A stretch of 64,000 nucleotides of DNA from positions 46,785,253 through 46,849,252 of the forward strand of contig OX328123.1 of the NCBI GenBank assembly GCA_946811695.1, read 5' to 3'. The DNA comes from Gonocerus acuteangulatus. Taxonomy: Eukaryota; Arthropoda; Insecta; Hemiptera; Coreidae. The translations under genes were made by a program, and so were the position numbers. Below, piece after piece: positions 22,372 to 33,130 of the stretch. Under the pieces are notes generated by a model that was not told where the DNA came from, ran no database searches, and was given only the letters and a program-made list of their open reading frames with translations. Positions within the stretch are counted from its first letter, which is position 1, and each line of letters starts with the position of its first letter.

Positions 22372-22580
22372 GAGGCCCGGAGTGTTAAGGCGTGAGCACT
22401 CAGCACTCAGTGCGAAGGGTCGTGGGTGTTCAATTCCCACTATGGGTTGGTGGCTTTTCTTACAAAAAAATAAAAGGTATCAGCCCTATCCTGGCTAGAA
22501 AAGGGTAGTAACCTATAGATAACCCGTCCTAAAATTGTTAGTTAATAATAATGGACGTTAAAAATTTACATAAAATATGT
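22372..22580 (+). mobile_element. tRNA-derived SINE, family 1
   Basis: The order GAGGCCCGGAGTGTTAAGGC, GGTGTTCAATTCCCACTATG, GGCTTTTCTTACAAAAAAAT, GCTAGAAAAGGGTAGTAACC and the tail ATAATGGACGTTAAAAATTT is the family signature. A second copy lies 50 bases away in inverse orientation (22630-22836), so the pair could fold into a long hairpin if transcribed. Confidence 0.8.
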
Positions 22581-22629
22581 TGTAAGTTTAATATACACCA
22601 ATACCTGTTGGTCACAATAAATTTTATTT

Positions 22630-22836
22630 ATTAAATTTTAACGTTCATTTATTATTAACTACAAATTTTAGGATGGGTTATCTATAGGTTACCACCCTTT
22701 TCTAGCCAGGATAGAGCCGATGCGTTTTCTTTTTTCTAAAGAAAAGCCACCACCCCTAGTGGGAATCGAACCCATGACCCTTTAACACGGAGTTAAAGGG
22801 CGGAGTGTTAAGTGCTCACGGCCACCGGGCCTCTGC
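22630..22836 (-). mobile_element. tRNA-derived SINE, family 1 (reverse)
   Basis: On the minus strand: GCAGAGGCCCGGTGGCCGTG, GGGTCATGGGTTCGATTCCC (B-box intact), the CTTTTCTTTAG segment, GCTAGAAAAGGGTGGTAACC and the TAATAATAAATGAACGTTAA tail. Inverse partner of 22372-22580. Confidence 0.8.
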
Positions 22837-23605
22837 CGCAATAAAGTGAAGGTTTTACTTTGAAATAAGTATATTTCTTTACTCTTTTAATATTATAATA
22901 CAAACTAGACTACATCAACTACATGTAATATGCCAAATAAGGCAATGGCACATATGTTCAAAATAAATGCACTCTTCATAGGGATACTATGAAGAGAAAA
23001 AAAAAAAAAATATACTCCATTAGTGTCTTAGCATGTTTTGAAATTCCACTCATGAATGAATTTTTCAAAAATGTCTTCAATCATTCTTTGATCTTACCTA
23101 CCAATTCGATAATAAAATGCTGCCCATTAAAATGTTTTATATATATGTACATATATATATATACGTATGTGCATGGATGTACATTGAATTGTGGCTGCTA
23201 TCCTGTCTCTGTTAAAAGGATATTGGCCACAATTTTTCATCAAGAAACAATGGTATGTAGCATTCCTACAACAAACTGATTATACCAGTTGAGTTTTTTA
23301 AACAGCAGAATCGTTTCATCTGAGTGGGGGGAGGGGAGGGTTTACGCTGGGCGCAAATTACTAATATATGGCCCCTAAAGGTTACATCGTAATGAAACTC
23401 AGCATCCCTCGTGGCTATCTAAAGACAAAGATGTGCTGTAAAAATAAACTAAATCAGTCGATAAGGAATGGGGGTTTACTTGTGAATCAAAATATTAAAT
23501 TGTTTGTACTGGCCGTTATTTTTACTTGCTTGCAACAAATCTCAGTAGATATGATGCTCAACTAATAAACAATAACTTTTATAAAACAAGTGAGTCCATT
23601 ATGTA
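22837..23605. other. Intergenic sequence with short TA runs
   Basis: A TA-rich patch lies at about 23140-23170 and a G-rich patch at 23327-23342. No exon, RNA gene or repeat terminus was recognised. Confidence 0.3.
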
Positions 23606-23609
23606 AATT

Positions 23610-23757
23610 TGAACGTCCATAACGCTGATTTTTGGGTCATGTCGCTACTCTTTTATAACCTGGCTAGGGCTGATACTTCTTTTTAGAGAAAGAATAGCCA
23701 TACCCCTAGTGGGAATCAAACCCATAACCTTAGGTAAGAGTTCACAGTTCTTAGTAT
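23610..23757 (-). mobile_element. tRNA-derived SINE, family 1, decayed
   Basis: On the minus strand the B-box region reads TTATGGGTTTGATTCCCACT, followed by GGGGTATGGCTATTCTTTCT and GCCAGGTTATAAAAGAG. The head and tail are both worn. Confidence 0.6.
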
Positions 23758-23815
23758 GGGTCCATAAGAATTACTCCAGAATAAAATTAGATAGAAAATT
23801 GAATTATTCTTTCAG

Positions 23816-24014
23816 CTATTCACTTATCAATGAATCTGGTTGAAAATGAGCCTCCAATGATTTCAACATTTCTAAGGATGCTGGATTCAATGACCTTAGA
23901 ACAGGAAGAACACCACTAATCAAGTAAATTATTTGTAGCCATCTTTCCCACCAAGAGATCATTTGAAACTTGAGGAGCATATTGCAGGCAGATTTTACAT
24001 CATCCATACACCAG
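23816..24014 (-). CDS. Unrecognised minus-strand gene 2, last coding exon
   Basis: A minus-strand acceptor (CCTGTTAGCAG|) opens a 66-codon frame ending in TAG at 23818-23816. It reads WCMDDVKSACNMLLKFQMIS, then WWERWLQIIYLISGVLPVLR and LNPASLEMLKSLEAHFQPDS. The hydrophobic/aromatic pattern looks like two amphipathic helices, as in helical-repeat or bundle proteins, but no family was recognised. One base at the exon start completes a codon split with the exon at 28427-28512. Confidence 0.6.
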
Positions 24015-25134
24015 CTGCTAACAGGGTTTGTCCAGGCGAATTTTACTTCCCTCCTGGTCCTTGTGCTTCAGAACTAACACTTTTTAAGTACAATTTTGCC
24101 AACCTAAACCATCTGAAGCAGTTTTGTAGTAGAAAAGTCCAGGAGAAGTACACTAAACTCCCCCCAAAATATGCGATTATAACTAATTCAACCACACCCT
24201 ACGACTATTTTTATAAATTTTGCAAATTTTTAAAATAATTTCTATAGGCTCAAAAGGATTTTTAGCAACAAAAAAAAATCCATTGCGCAAGAGATTCCTC
24301 AGAAGGTTGGAAGAGTCCCCAGCATTCCTGTTTAATTTGTCTAGATTCAAAATAAACATGGATACTTTTGATATCTGAAATGAACAGCTGACACAATTAT
24401 TTAATTATAAATAAATTTTCTTTCTGAGCGTTGTGATTGCAATGTAATGCACTACTTAAAAACACAAGGAAACTTCACATTTAAGTTTCTTGATCATAAT
24501 AAATAATAAGTAGGTGTTTACAAATACACTAATGGACAACCAAAACAACACAGAATGCCGGATACAGCTGTTCAGAACCATACAGCAACGCTCCTGGTGG
24601 TAGCCATAACAAACAATATCTTAAGTGTGGTTGTTTTTTACACAAAATACAGAATCCCGATGCACCTCGACCTTCATCGAGCTGATTAATGGATGAAAAT
24701 TATTTTATATCAAATTAATTATGTCAATAAAGATACTGCAAATGGGTTGTCTAAAAAAAATCAGTCCAGAATATGATTAATTTTATATTTTTTTCAAAAT
24801 TGAATCGTTTTGATTAATAGACAAATTCCATGCCAATCGAAAGTATGAAGCCTATAGAATATGCAAACGATAGGTTGTCTATTTTTATCCAGTCACAACC
24901 ATGGGTTGTCGGGTGTAAACAGGTGACTCGAAATGAGTAACTTGCATCGGTCTGATTAATGAATTAAAGTTATGTTAAAATAAAGATCATTTCATTACGA
25001 ACACGGTGGTATAGGGTTGTCTGCGAAAAATCAGTCCTGAATTCCGGTTGTCGAGCTTTAAAGAGTGAAATATTGCTGCGAGGGAATACGTGCGACAGCG
25101 AGGAAATAGTCATATATATATGTATATATATATA
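24015..25134. other. Intron of minus-strand gene 2, no feature recognised
   Basis: The sequence 24530-25080 contains several weakly similar stretches ('TGATTAATG', 'AAAATCAGTCC') repeated at 24690-24780 and 24950-25035, suggesting an old internal duplication of about 270 bases. A short TA run lies at 25112-25134. Confidence 0.35.
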
Positions 25135-25597
25135 TAGGGTGTCCCGGCATTGAGGTGTCATAACTTTAGGGGTTTATTCTGCACTTCATTTGTAGTTCAT
25201 TGGCACACAAATGAACGTTCTATCTGAAAATGTAGTAGAGCTACACAAGCGTTTGTGTATTTTAAAAACTACTGTTTTTGTTTTTAAAGAAAAACTGTGT
25301 TTTCAAGATTTTTGATCAATGTATCTTAAATAACGACGACATTATTGCACAAGCCCATCTACCAAATATTAACGTACTCTGGATTCAAATGGTCGGTTGC
25401 CCAGCTCATAATGGAAGAGTGGTGACGGAATGGCTGAAGAGTGAATTCCCTAACCGTTGTATCGACCACTATGGACCAGTTCGTTTGCCTCCTGACCTGA
25501 ATCCTCTAGATTTCCATTTATTGAGAACATTGAAGAGCAGAGTGTACTCAGAGCCCGTGACGACGAAGGAGGAACTCATCAACAGGATCCAGGAGCA
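25135..25597 (+). pseudogene. IS630-Tc1-mariner transposase fragment
   Basis: The left end AGGGTGTCCCGGCATTGAGG looks like a terminal repeat next to TA, and a matching fragment is at 9235-9357. The 3' part (about 25365-25590) encodes LWIQMVGCPAHNGRVVTEWL, a PNRCIDHYGPVRLPPDLNPL stretch and LKSRVYSEPVTTKEELINRI. These match the C-terminal half of mariner/IS630 DDE transposases, where WxQxDGAPxH and PPxSPDLxPLDF carry catalytic acidic residues. Here the D of the first motif is V and two residues are lost from the second, so it is inactive. The 5' half is missing. Confidence 0.7.
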
Positions 25598-25622
25598 GTC
25601 CCCCCCTTATATACGCCCATGA
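25598..25622. mobile_element. Right-end fragment of the hAT-type MITE family
   Basis: CCCCCTTATATACGCCCATG is the right terminus of the MITE family, directly fused to the transposase fragment. It adds a false C-terminal SPPYIRP to that open frame. Confidence 0.6.
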
Positions 25623-25722
25623 ATAAAACACAACTTCTAGTGAACAGATATTATTTACTTTTTTTACAACACATTTTCCTCATTGGTAAGGCATCTAGTC
25701 TTCGAGTTTCGTTGCAAGGAGG

Positions 25723-25998
25723 CATGGGCGTATATAGGAAATAATTTCGGAAGGGACTGGGAAAATTTCGGGGGGGGGGCTGAGACCATTTACGGGGCAT
25801 GGAATATGAAAAATTTAGAATTTAAAATAGTTTTGGGCAACTAAAACGCTATTTCACCTCAAATAAACTATTTTTTATTAACTAAGCGATCTTATTTAAT
25901 TTATTTTTAAGGTTTTTATGACACATTTTTACCATCAAATGAAAATTTCAGGGGGAGGGGGGCTGCAGCCCCCTCAGCCTCCCTTATATACGCCCATG
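25723..25998. mobile_element. hAT-type MITE, best preserved copy
   Basis: Ends CATGGGCGTATATAGG and CTTATATACGCCCATG are inverted repeats. Both flanks read CAAGGAGG, a perfect 8-bp target duplication. Both subterminal regions have G- or C-runs (GGGGGGGGGCTGA, GGGGGGCTGCAGCCCCC). The body carries TTTTGGGCAACTAAAACGCT and AAATAAATTAAATAAGATCG-type sequence in reverse relative to copy 412. The 276-bp length and lack of coding sequence make it a MITE. Confidence 0.85.
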
Positions 25999-26039
25999 CA
26001 AGGAGGTACAAATAATGGCCGGTGCGGGCAGATTAATAA

Positions 26040-26420
26040 TTTGATTCCGGAGTAAACCCCTCCTCCTAATGGACCGATATAGCTTATTTTTTCAACACTT
26101 TCTCTTTACTCTCCATGCATACCGAGTTTATTGGAAATATAACAAACTTTGTGGTTGGAATGGTCAAATTAATGATTTGTGTCCAGAGTAACCCCCCCCC
26201 CCCTCCATATGAACTGATTTTTCTGGTTAAAGAACTCTACCAATTGTTTCTTATGGGATTTATATACATCAAGTTTCGTGGCGAAAAAAACAAAAACACA
26301 TAATATGTGTCCACACATACATAAGGATAGGAATATACAGGATAGAAAGTAGGATATATATACATTTATAATATAGATGTGCATATGTATATATATATAT
26401 ATTATATACATATTGTGCAT
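26040..26420. repeat. Dispersed repeat of the CTGGTTAACGAACT family plus TA runs
   Basis: It contains 'TTCTGGTTAAAGAACTCTACC' and 'ATCAAGTTTCGTGGCGAAAAAA', matching the 3500-3600 block, followed by TA-rich runs at 26350-26410. Confidence 0.5.
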
Positions 26421-27754
26421 CGACCGCCAACTAAATTAACACTAGAGCCACGGTTTCGCTCATATCTAGCCAGAACGTGGACTTAGCTTAGAGATAAGAG
26501 TTGGTTACCAAGGCATATTACTTATCTCTAATTGATATAAGACTCCTCCGAAAATGGGTTGTTTGTTCATGTTGAAGGGGGACGCAATTTCTATTACTAT
26601 AGGTCTTATGCAAAACGGTTTGGAGAATTTTCTTACTTGAACATTATTGGTACCATATAGGGCCAGATATAGTCTCCCTTGTAGACAGTCTTGAACGGAT
26701 TTTCATGAGCCATTTTTTTTTTTTTTTGTTTTAGATTTTTTAAACGATATAAATTTTGTTTAGTGCTAAAATATAGAGATTGTGTTGTATTTTTTAACTT
26801 AATTGTGGTTAAGAATCAAATTGTTTCCATGGTAGTACATTTGTGAACAATTGTTTGCCTTATGTAAAGGCGGGTTCACTCGCTCAAGCAATTTGTGCAA
26901 ATTAGCTTGCGCAAGCCAGTTTGAACAAGTAAAGCATTACGTATGAACAGAACAATGTAGCTTGCCCAAACCCAAGGTTTGGCTTGTGAAAAATCTGTCT
27001 TCCCAAAAAATCGGTTTGAGCGTCTGTACGATACTCAAGTCTCGTCACCAACCTTGAGAATGGGTGCCTGGTGACATTTGATCACGTCTTCCTGATTCTG
27101 TATCTCTTATCTTAACTGTTTATATTCAGTTTCGTGCTTATTTTTTCAGTGTTTATGCATAATGTCGTCAGAAAAAGAACTTGCTAATGATTTTATTAAA
27201 GTCTTTTTAGTGTCAGTGGAAAATGGAGAGCTAAGAATACGGCGACCGCAATGCTAAATCTTACGCTTATAACAATTAAGTAAAACTACTTAAAGAAGTG
27301 GATCTCTATTGGGAGAAACTGCACGTCTCGTAAGTGAGCGTGCTCTAGAAATCATTGATATAATTAAATTTAGCAAATGCCGTTTTATACGCGATTTATT
27401 GGGAAAATAATCAGGGTAACCGCGTAATTAGAATGGGGGAAAACAGACTTTTTTCAGAAATGCTCTACCAGGCGCGGGTAGTTCTACCCTCTTTTCAATC
27501 TGATTATGGTTGTCTCAATTTTAGTTTTTGTGTTTTTTTTTTTTATTTGTGTGTATATATCTTGCAAACTGCAACTCACTGCTTCACGCATAACCGTATT
27601 TTGTTTTTCAATATGAGGCCTCACCAGATTTAGTAGATTGGTGAATAATTCGGAAGTCACAGTCTCCCAAGTTCCAACAGCCTCGGATTCTCATGTGGGA
27701 GATTTCATTTGTAGGCCTGCTGTAGGAACTCCCTGACACACCATGGATGATGAG
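26421..27754. other. Intron of minus-strand gene 2 with transposon-like debris
   Basis: The string 'AAACC.AAGG.TTTGGCTTGTG.AAAATCTGTCTT' occurs at about 26965 and again near 28025, a direct repeat separated by about 1.06 kb. A short plus-strand frame at 27163-27250 (MSSEKELANDFIKVFLVSVE) followed by disrupted frames could be the N-terminal (MADF/Myb-like) region of a Harbinger-type element, but this is too short to call. Confidence 0.3.
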
Positions 27755-28022
27755 GCGGGGGCGAATATAGAAAACAATCGGGGGGGGGGGAGTCTGGGAG
27801 CACTGAGGGATTTGGGGGGAGGGATGGAATACTAACAACCTAGAACTTGGAAAAGTTAGCCAACTAAAACGCTATTACACCAAAACAAAAATTGTTTTCT
27901 GAATGAAGTAAACTTCTTTAATTTATTTTTGAGAGTTTTATGACATTTTTATGACTTAAATAAAAATTTCGGGGGGGGGGGGGGGGGGGGGGGGGGCAGC
28001 CCCCCCCCTTATAAACACCCAT
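27755..28022. mobile_element. hAT-type MITE copy with a 26-base G run
   Basis: Family body in reverse (AACTAAAACGCTATTACACC, GTTTTATGACATTTTTATGA) with a C-rich end CTTATAAACACCCATG. A homopolymer of 26 G lies at 27971-27996 and a run of about 11 G near 27781. No 8-bp duplication could be confirmed. The long G-run is a likely place for sequencing or assembly length error. Confidence 0.65.
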
Positions 28023-28426
28023 GGCTCAAACCAAAGGTTTTGGCTTGTGCAAAATCTGTCTTGCCAGAAAGCCGTAAAACAAAAGTTATGAAAATGAGCT
28101 ATGAGGACGGAGTTCCTGCAAGTTGGACTTTTTTTTAGGTAATCAGGGGAATGAAAATAATTTCTTCTAAGCATTTCTGTAGCCAATGAGGTCCAATAAT
28201 CTAAAAGTAAATTTCAATAAGGATTTATTATTATTATTATTATTATTGCACAAAAATTGCGTTATTTTAAAGTTTAAAATGGATTTTTCTAATGATGCTT
28301 CAGAAAATATTGTTTGAGTATGTCTGCAAATAATCTATGTGAGTCCATTTCGTATTTATTTTTACATGCTTTTTTTATTTAATGCATAATGATTTTGGGG
28401 ACTTAGCCCATTCAAAAGGTCCTTAC

Positions 28427-28512
28427 TCATCTGGGCCTTGCTCCTTGACTCCTTGGGCTGATAAGGACCTTTGCATGGACATTGAAAATGGTGCCAAGTC
28501 CCCGGAAACATT
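28427..28512 (-). CDS. Unrecognised minus-strand gene 2, internal exon
   Basis: Acceptor TTTATTTTATGCAG| and donor GATGA|GTAAGG bound 86 bases on the minus strand. In the frame set by the neighbours it reads NVSGDLAPFSMSMQRSLSAQ then GVKEQGPD. It enters in phase 0 and leaves with two bases, which fits the exons at 33429-33480 and 23816-24014. The Ser/Gln-rich composition suggests a disordered linker. Another frame on this strand is longer but ignores the splice sites. Confidence 0.5.
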
Positions 28513-28970
28513 CTGCATAAAATAAAACAGCAGTATAAATTATGGACATTTTTTCCATCACTATCAACATCAATGTCCACCATCCTGCAATCCCTACAGT
28601 GAAAATATTTAATTGGCTAAAAATGCAGATATTCTTTCTGCACTTACATTTTTCACAACTCCCAGGATGGTATGAGGGTGGGCATCAACTTGAGTAGTAG
28701 GGGCATTTTATAGAAGTCCAGGAAGCGAAAACTTCTTTGTATGTCAGCATCAATCTTTATGCATATAAACTGCAATACATAAATGAAATTGTCTTTAAAC
28801 ATAATCAGAGACAAAAAATTAATTTCATGATTATAAAATAAAGAAATAGAAATATGATTTAAATAATTTAATAACTGAAGAAATTACACAGATCAAACCA
28901 AATTTATAGACTTTCACCTACCCCCTATCAAACATTTAATTCTAAACTTGTTATGAAATCCATCAGTTTG
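28513..28970. other. Intron of minus-strand gene 2, nothing recognised
   Basis: No additional exon or repeat identified. Confidence 0.3.
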
Positions 28971-29036
28971 AATACATACATACATACATACACACACGCA
29001 TACACACACACACACATATATATCTATATATATATA

Positions 29037-29091
<55 letters not shown>
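28971..29091. repeat. Compound TACA / CA / TA microsatellite
   Basis: CATA and CACA tetranucleotide repeats pass into TATC and then a long pure TA run, ending near 29090. Confidence 0.95.
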
Positions 29092-29093
<2 letters not shown>

Positions 29094-29282
29094 ACGTTTT
29101 TATAGGAGAAGGTGTTGTTCCTTTAACCACTTTGCAAAATTTAATTTTTCTTAGCTTGAATATTAAGGCTAAATTAATTTTTATTTTATTTTATTGTAAT
29201 TAGTAATATGTTCTTTATTTCTTCAAGGTTCTAGTTTTACATTTAATATTTTTTATTATTTAAAAAAAAATAATAGTACTAC

Positions 29283-29317
29283 GGTCAAAGGTACAACATA
29301 TAGTTGTACCTTTGACC
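29283..29317. repeat. Perfect 15-bp hairpin with 5-base loop
   Basis: GGTCAAAGGTACAAC and its exact reverse complement flank ATATA. It lies at the edge of the pogo-type transposase fragment and may be part of that element's terminal region. Confidence 0.8.
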
Positions 29318-29319
29318 AT

Positions 29320-29735
29320 GGGTTGTTTCACTACAATAAAATTTCCTTTTTCCAAGTCATCTTTTTCATTTATCAGACAGATCAACGTTATTTTCTTGTG
29401 AAGAAATTTCGGTGTCAGTATCAAGTTCTGAATATTCATTAGAACAATTTTTGTTTTTTTATTTACTACTTTCTTAGGAAGCTTTCTTTTTCTTTTTTTT
29501 TTTTGCATTTAGGGTGATAATATTGCTTTTCTTTTCCTGTTTCAATAATTAGCTTTTCAGGAGTATCTGTCAAGCTACGAGATTTCCGTTTAGGCCGGCT
29601 CCTATTTGACATTTTTCTTGCCTGCGCTTTTGGATGAGGCCTTACAACTTCAGGTGTAACGATAAGAGTATTTGTACTACTACACTGAGGATTGATATAG
29701 TCAGTTTGAACGTATTTAAATTCTTTATGAGTAAT
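29320..29735 (-). pseudogene. pogo/Tigger-type transposase C-terminal fragment
   Basis: On the minus strand the frame reads TPEVVRPHPKAQARK, then RPKRKSRSLTDTPEKLIIE, a lysine-rich stretch from a poly-A run, acidic NEYSELDTDTEISSQEN, and finally KDDLEKGNFIVVK after frameshifts. This order (PEVIRP-PKA-TDTPEK, acidic patch, DDF-VVK) is the usual C-terminus of jerky/Tigger transposases. The DDE core upstream is missing, so the copy is dead. It sits in an intron of minus-strand gene 2. Confidence 0.65.
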
Positions 29736-30009
29736 AAAGAAAAAAAAAATATTAACTAACTTTTAAAACATTGCAGCAGCAGAACATAAAATTTAAATTA
29801 TGAAATATTTACTCATGAGCGTATTTGTGTCTAATTGATTTATTTAGTTTGCATAATGTACCAGAATATTTATACATTTACAATCGTTTTCGTCAGAGCA
29901 AATATTAAAGAAGTTTTTAATGTTTTTCTTTGTGTTTTACCGCCATCTTCACCCCCTATCCTGTCTTGAACTTTTGAGCACTACATGGGCTCTGTGGACT
30001 AGATAGTTA
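29736..30009. other. Intron of minus-strand gene 2, nothing recognised
   Basis: AT-rich; no feature recognised. Confidence 0.3.
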
Positions 30010-30240
30010 GTTGTCAAGGTGATAAGCAGTCAGGGAATAGTTGGGATTTGGCCAGGAAAACAAAAACAATTTTTGTAAAAATCTATATTCATAAGATTTC
30101 AGCTACTCTTTGATAGCCTTTGTCAGCTAAAAGACAAACACAAATGTAGAATCAATAAACAGAATAATAACACCAATAAAATAATATGATAGATCTACAA
30201 ACAAAAATATAAGATATCTCTTTTTTGTTAACAAAAAGTG
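30010..30240. mobile_element. Penelope-like terminal repeat, left arm
   Basis: It contains GGGAATAGTTGGGATTTGGC, AATCTATATTCATAAGATTT and GCTACTCTTTGATAGCCTTT then GTCAGCTAAAAGACAAAC, matching the terminal arms of the Penelope-like element at 51119-54834. The sequence 30120-30220 is inverted at 31620-31730 (GACAAACACAAATG... with GATCTACAAA), so the pair brackets a segment of about 1.4 kb. Confidence 0.6.
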
Positions 30241-31610
30241 TTCTTATAAGGGACTAGCTGACTACCCGTGCTTCACCACGGCCGATAAGTAGTTTTTATA
30301 TTGTGTTAAATAAGGAATGATCAAAATTAACGCTACTACATAATTGTGTACAGCTTATTATTGCACGGACTTTTGAGTTACCCAGGAAACACCATGTGGA
30401 GGTAACCGTGTTTGTTTCCGTTGGGGAGTAAATTTACGTAAACAGAAACAGATACACGTTGAAAAGAATAAAACTAACAACTCTGAAGTTTTAAGCACTT
30501 ATCTCTTCGATTGACATCGCCTCACTGAACATTACAACAGAATCTTTTTTGTGAAGAATTTAGTAATCTTTCAAATAACCGCCTTCCACTTACTACGATT
30601 TCCCAACAAATTCCAGATATTTTAGAAAATATTCTGAGTCCAAAAACTTTGTATCACCATTAATACATTTTTTTCCACATACTTCTTACCTCCAAATGAT
30701 ACCAAAGTTTAAATATCTTAGATTAGATGAATGTCAAATACCTGGTACACCACCACCAAAACCAATCATCGTTTATGAATACCCAAACAGAAAATTAGCT
30801 TGGAAAAGTATTTTATCAATTTTTCTCGTAAATGGTTGCAGAAATCGATTTAAAAATGGTTTCATTCGTTTTCCTCCGTTAAAGAACCTATATAACGAGT
30901 ACCTGCAAGCATATGGACTCGAAAATGTGAGCGTTCCGATTTGTTCTCGCAAATTTTGCTCCAAAAACCATGTTCCAGTAAACGGATTCAGCTGGTTAAT
31001 GAACTTGACGTTTTAAATGAGAAGAAAGATTTTTGTACCAAATGTTATCAAAATCGGACCATTTTCGAGCCGATGAGGAACTTCTTAATAATTCAAACCC
31101 CCCTAAAAGTACTTAAACATTTGAATATCAAAAAAACCTTTCTTATCGAGTGTTTACATTCTAAACGGATTGTCCGTGCAAAATTTCAAATCTTTGTGTC
31201 AAGTGGTTCGAGATATTATTACCTCGGATGGGCCGTCACCAGGGCGTAAACTCTATAAGGGACAAAATCACATTTTATTCCTAGTAATTCAAAGACTGCC
31301 ATCATAGTGGAAATTAACCTCAATTAAAAATAATACTATGGATTAGATAATGTACGGTAACAGCTGTTCTTTATCGTCCTAGCAATGCATGCTGCCTAGG
31401 CTTGCCTGCTCTAACTAGCTATAACTTTAAACCCCTCTAAAAATACTTAAAAATATGAATATCAAAAAATCCTTTATTAGTGAGTGCCTACGTTATATAG
31501 GGAGTGTCCATGCAAAATTTCAAAATTTTCTGTCGAGTGGTTTGGGTTGGGGGATGATAGGTCAGTGAGAGTGAGTCAGTCAGTGAGTGAGTGGTATTTG
31601 ACAAATATAT
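30241..31610. mobile_element. Unclassified non-coding element between inverted arms
   Basis: It starts GGGACTAGCTGACTACCCGT and CTTCACCACGG and ends in the short tandem CAGTCAGTGAGTGAGTG just before GATATATAGTAG-type sequence. Internal blocks match the repeat fields at 12856-15493 and 56050-57400 (ATTGACATCGCC, CCACTTACTACGATTTCCCA, GATTTTTGTACCAAAT). This combination of a 'CTAGCTGAC...CCCGTGCTTC' start and 'GTCAGTCAGTGAGTGA' end is probably one full-length repeat unit of that family. Confidence 0.5.
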
Positions 31611-31740
31611 AGTAGATTTTTATTTGTAGATCTACTATATATTTTTATTAGTTTAAGCATTATGTTTATTAATGCTGCATTTGTGTTTGTCTTTAAGCTG
31701 ACGAAGCTGAATATATAATTGGAACTTTTTTTCCTTAAAG
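31611..31740. mobile_element. Penelope-like terminal repeat, right arm (inverted)
   Basis: Reverse complement matches 30115-30240: CAGCTTAAAGACAAACACAA, ATTAATAAACATAATG, TAGATCTACAAATAAAAAT. A decayed TAAGCTGACGAAGCTGA is present on the plus strand where the left arm has the complement of GTCAGC. Confidence 0.55.
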
Positions 31741-31779
31741 ATCTCCTATAGGGTTACTTTGTATTATTTTTTTTTCCTG

Positions 31780-32480
31780 AACCATCAGGTCATAAAAGTC
31801 TGGCTTGTAGACACTGTATCATCTTTGAGAGTTTCCGTTCTTTTATCTAGTGTCATAGGGAAAGCTAGAAATAGTAACACCTAATCATTTTTTTTCATAT
31901 TTCGTGAAAACATTAAACACCCTTTTCAATGATATCTCGAAGAAAAGAGAGATTTTAGGTGACACAATGGACAGGATAGAACAGTAGCCAGTTCTATGCG
32001 GAAATTACTCATTTCTCCTTAAAATTCCAAAAAGTTTAGTTTTTTCAACTTTTATCAAGAAATGTATGATTGATGAAATGGTTTCATTAGATTCTGCAAT
32101 TATGTTATCATTAAAAAATGTACCTGGAAGCCTAAAAGCAAAAAATGTAATCGTTACAATTTGTTTCATTTAATTTTGCGGGAAAAAACAATGTAATCCG
32201 GTAGATGTCATTAGCAGGTTTCCTCCCTTTGGAAACAGACATGTAATTCTTTGCTTTTTGCATTTTGAATACACTGGTACCAAATATGTCTCACTTACAC
32301 TCAAATTAAAAACGAAGTAAAAGCTTAGTAGAGTATTTTCATTCGTTTAAGAACAATGGTCAGCTAATAGGCAATTTTACACCGCCCTCTACTGAAATGT
32401 TATGAAGAGAATATAAATTGCTAATGAAGCATTAGCATGCATTTAATTATAAATATAATATGAATACATAAATTATACTC
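31780..32480. repeat. Decayed dispersed repeat and AT-rich sequence
   Basis: The first 220 bases resemble 12300-12540 (CATAAAAGTC.G.CT..., GTTTCCGTTC, ATATTTCGTGAAAAC, GATATCTCGAA). The remainder is not recognised. Confidence 0.4.
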
Positions 32481-32547
32481 AAATGACACATGATATGAGA
32501 TTCTGTCTGATGATCAAATATGTGTCTATCGAATGTTTACATTATAG

Positions 32548-32612
32548 AACTATAAAAAAAAAAAATAAAAAAAAAAATAAAATAAAAAAAAAAAAAATAA
32601 AAAAAAAAAAAC
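32548..32612. repeat. Poly-A / AAAT low-complexity run
   Basis: A-rich run interrupted by single T residues, giving a false lysine-rich open frame. Confidence 0.95.
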
Positions 32613-32894
32613 TATTGAATTATGTGTGTCCTTGTTTAACTGTATTGAAAAATAAACTCATTCGGTTTGTATATATATTTCACTGTTAGGAAATTGTATT
32701 TAAAGCAGTTCTACAAGCTATCTTCCACATCATAATTTTGAGAATAATCGAGTAAATTAAAAATTCTAAATGTCTCTATACGTTCCAATATTTTTGAATA
32801 GCAAGCCTCAACAAAGTATATTATAATATGTTAAAGACCATAAAGCCTAAATAATAATGATAACAAAAAAAAAAAAAAAAGTACTGTAACAGAC

Positions 32895-33130
32895 CACGAG
32901 GGCCCAGAGGGGCAGATACTTTATAGGTATCTGATTCATGACCTTACAGCCTTCAGACTAGAGATATAGTGTGGCCAGTACTATGCTGCGGCCATCTGCA
33001 TGTACCCATTAATAAATTAATAAAAGCTAGGTTGACATTAGAAGATAAAAGTCTTTAGTGTGTGCTCGGGATTTGAACTCCAGTCCTTCAGCAAATTAGT
33101 CCAGTACTCTACCTCTGAGCTAGCCTCGCC
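32895..33130 (-). mobile_element. tRNA-derived SINE, family 2 (reverse)
   Basis: On the minus strand it begins GCGAGGCTAGCTCAGAGGTA, GAGTACTGGACTAATTTGCT and GAGTTCAAATCCCGAGCAC, a tRNA-like head with A and B boxes close to a real tRNA. It is followed by AAAGACTTTTATCTTCTAAT and the linker shared with 34192-34435 and 48321-48530. The body is decayed. Confidence 0.7.

Noticed and set aside
27163..27345. MADF/Harbinger-like N-terminal sequence
   Set aside because: Only about 30 codons open, then multiple stops; similarity too weak to name.
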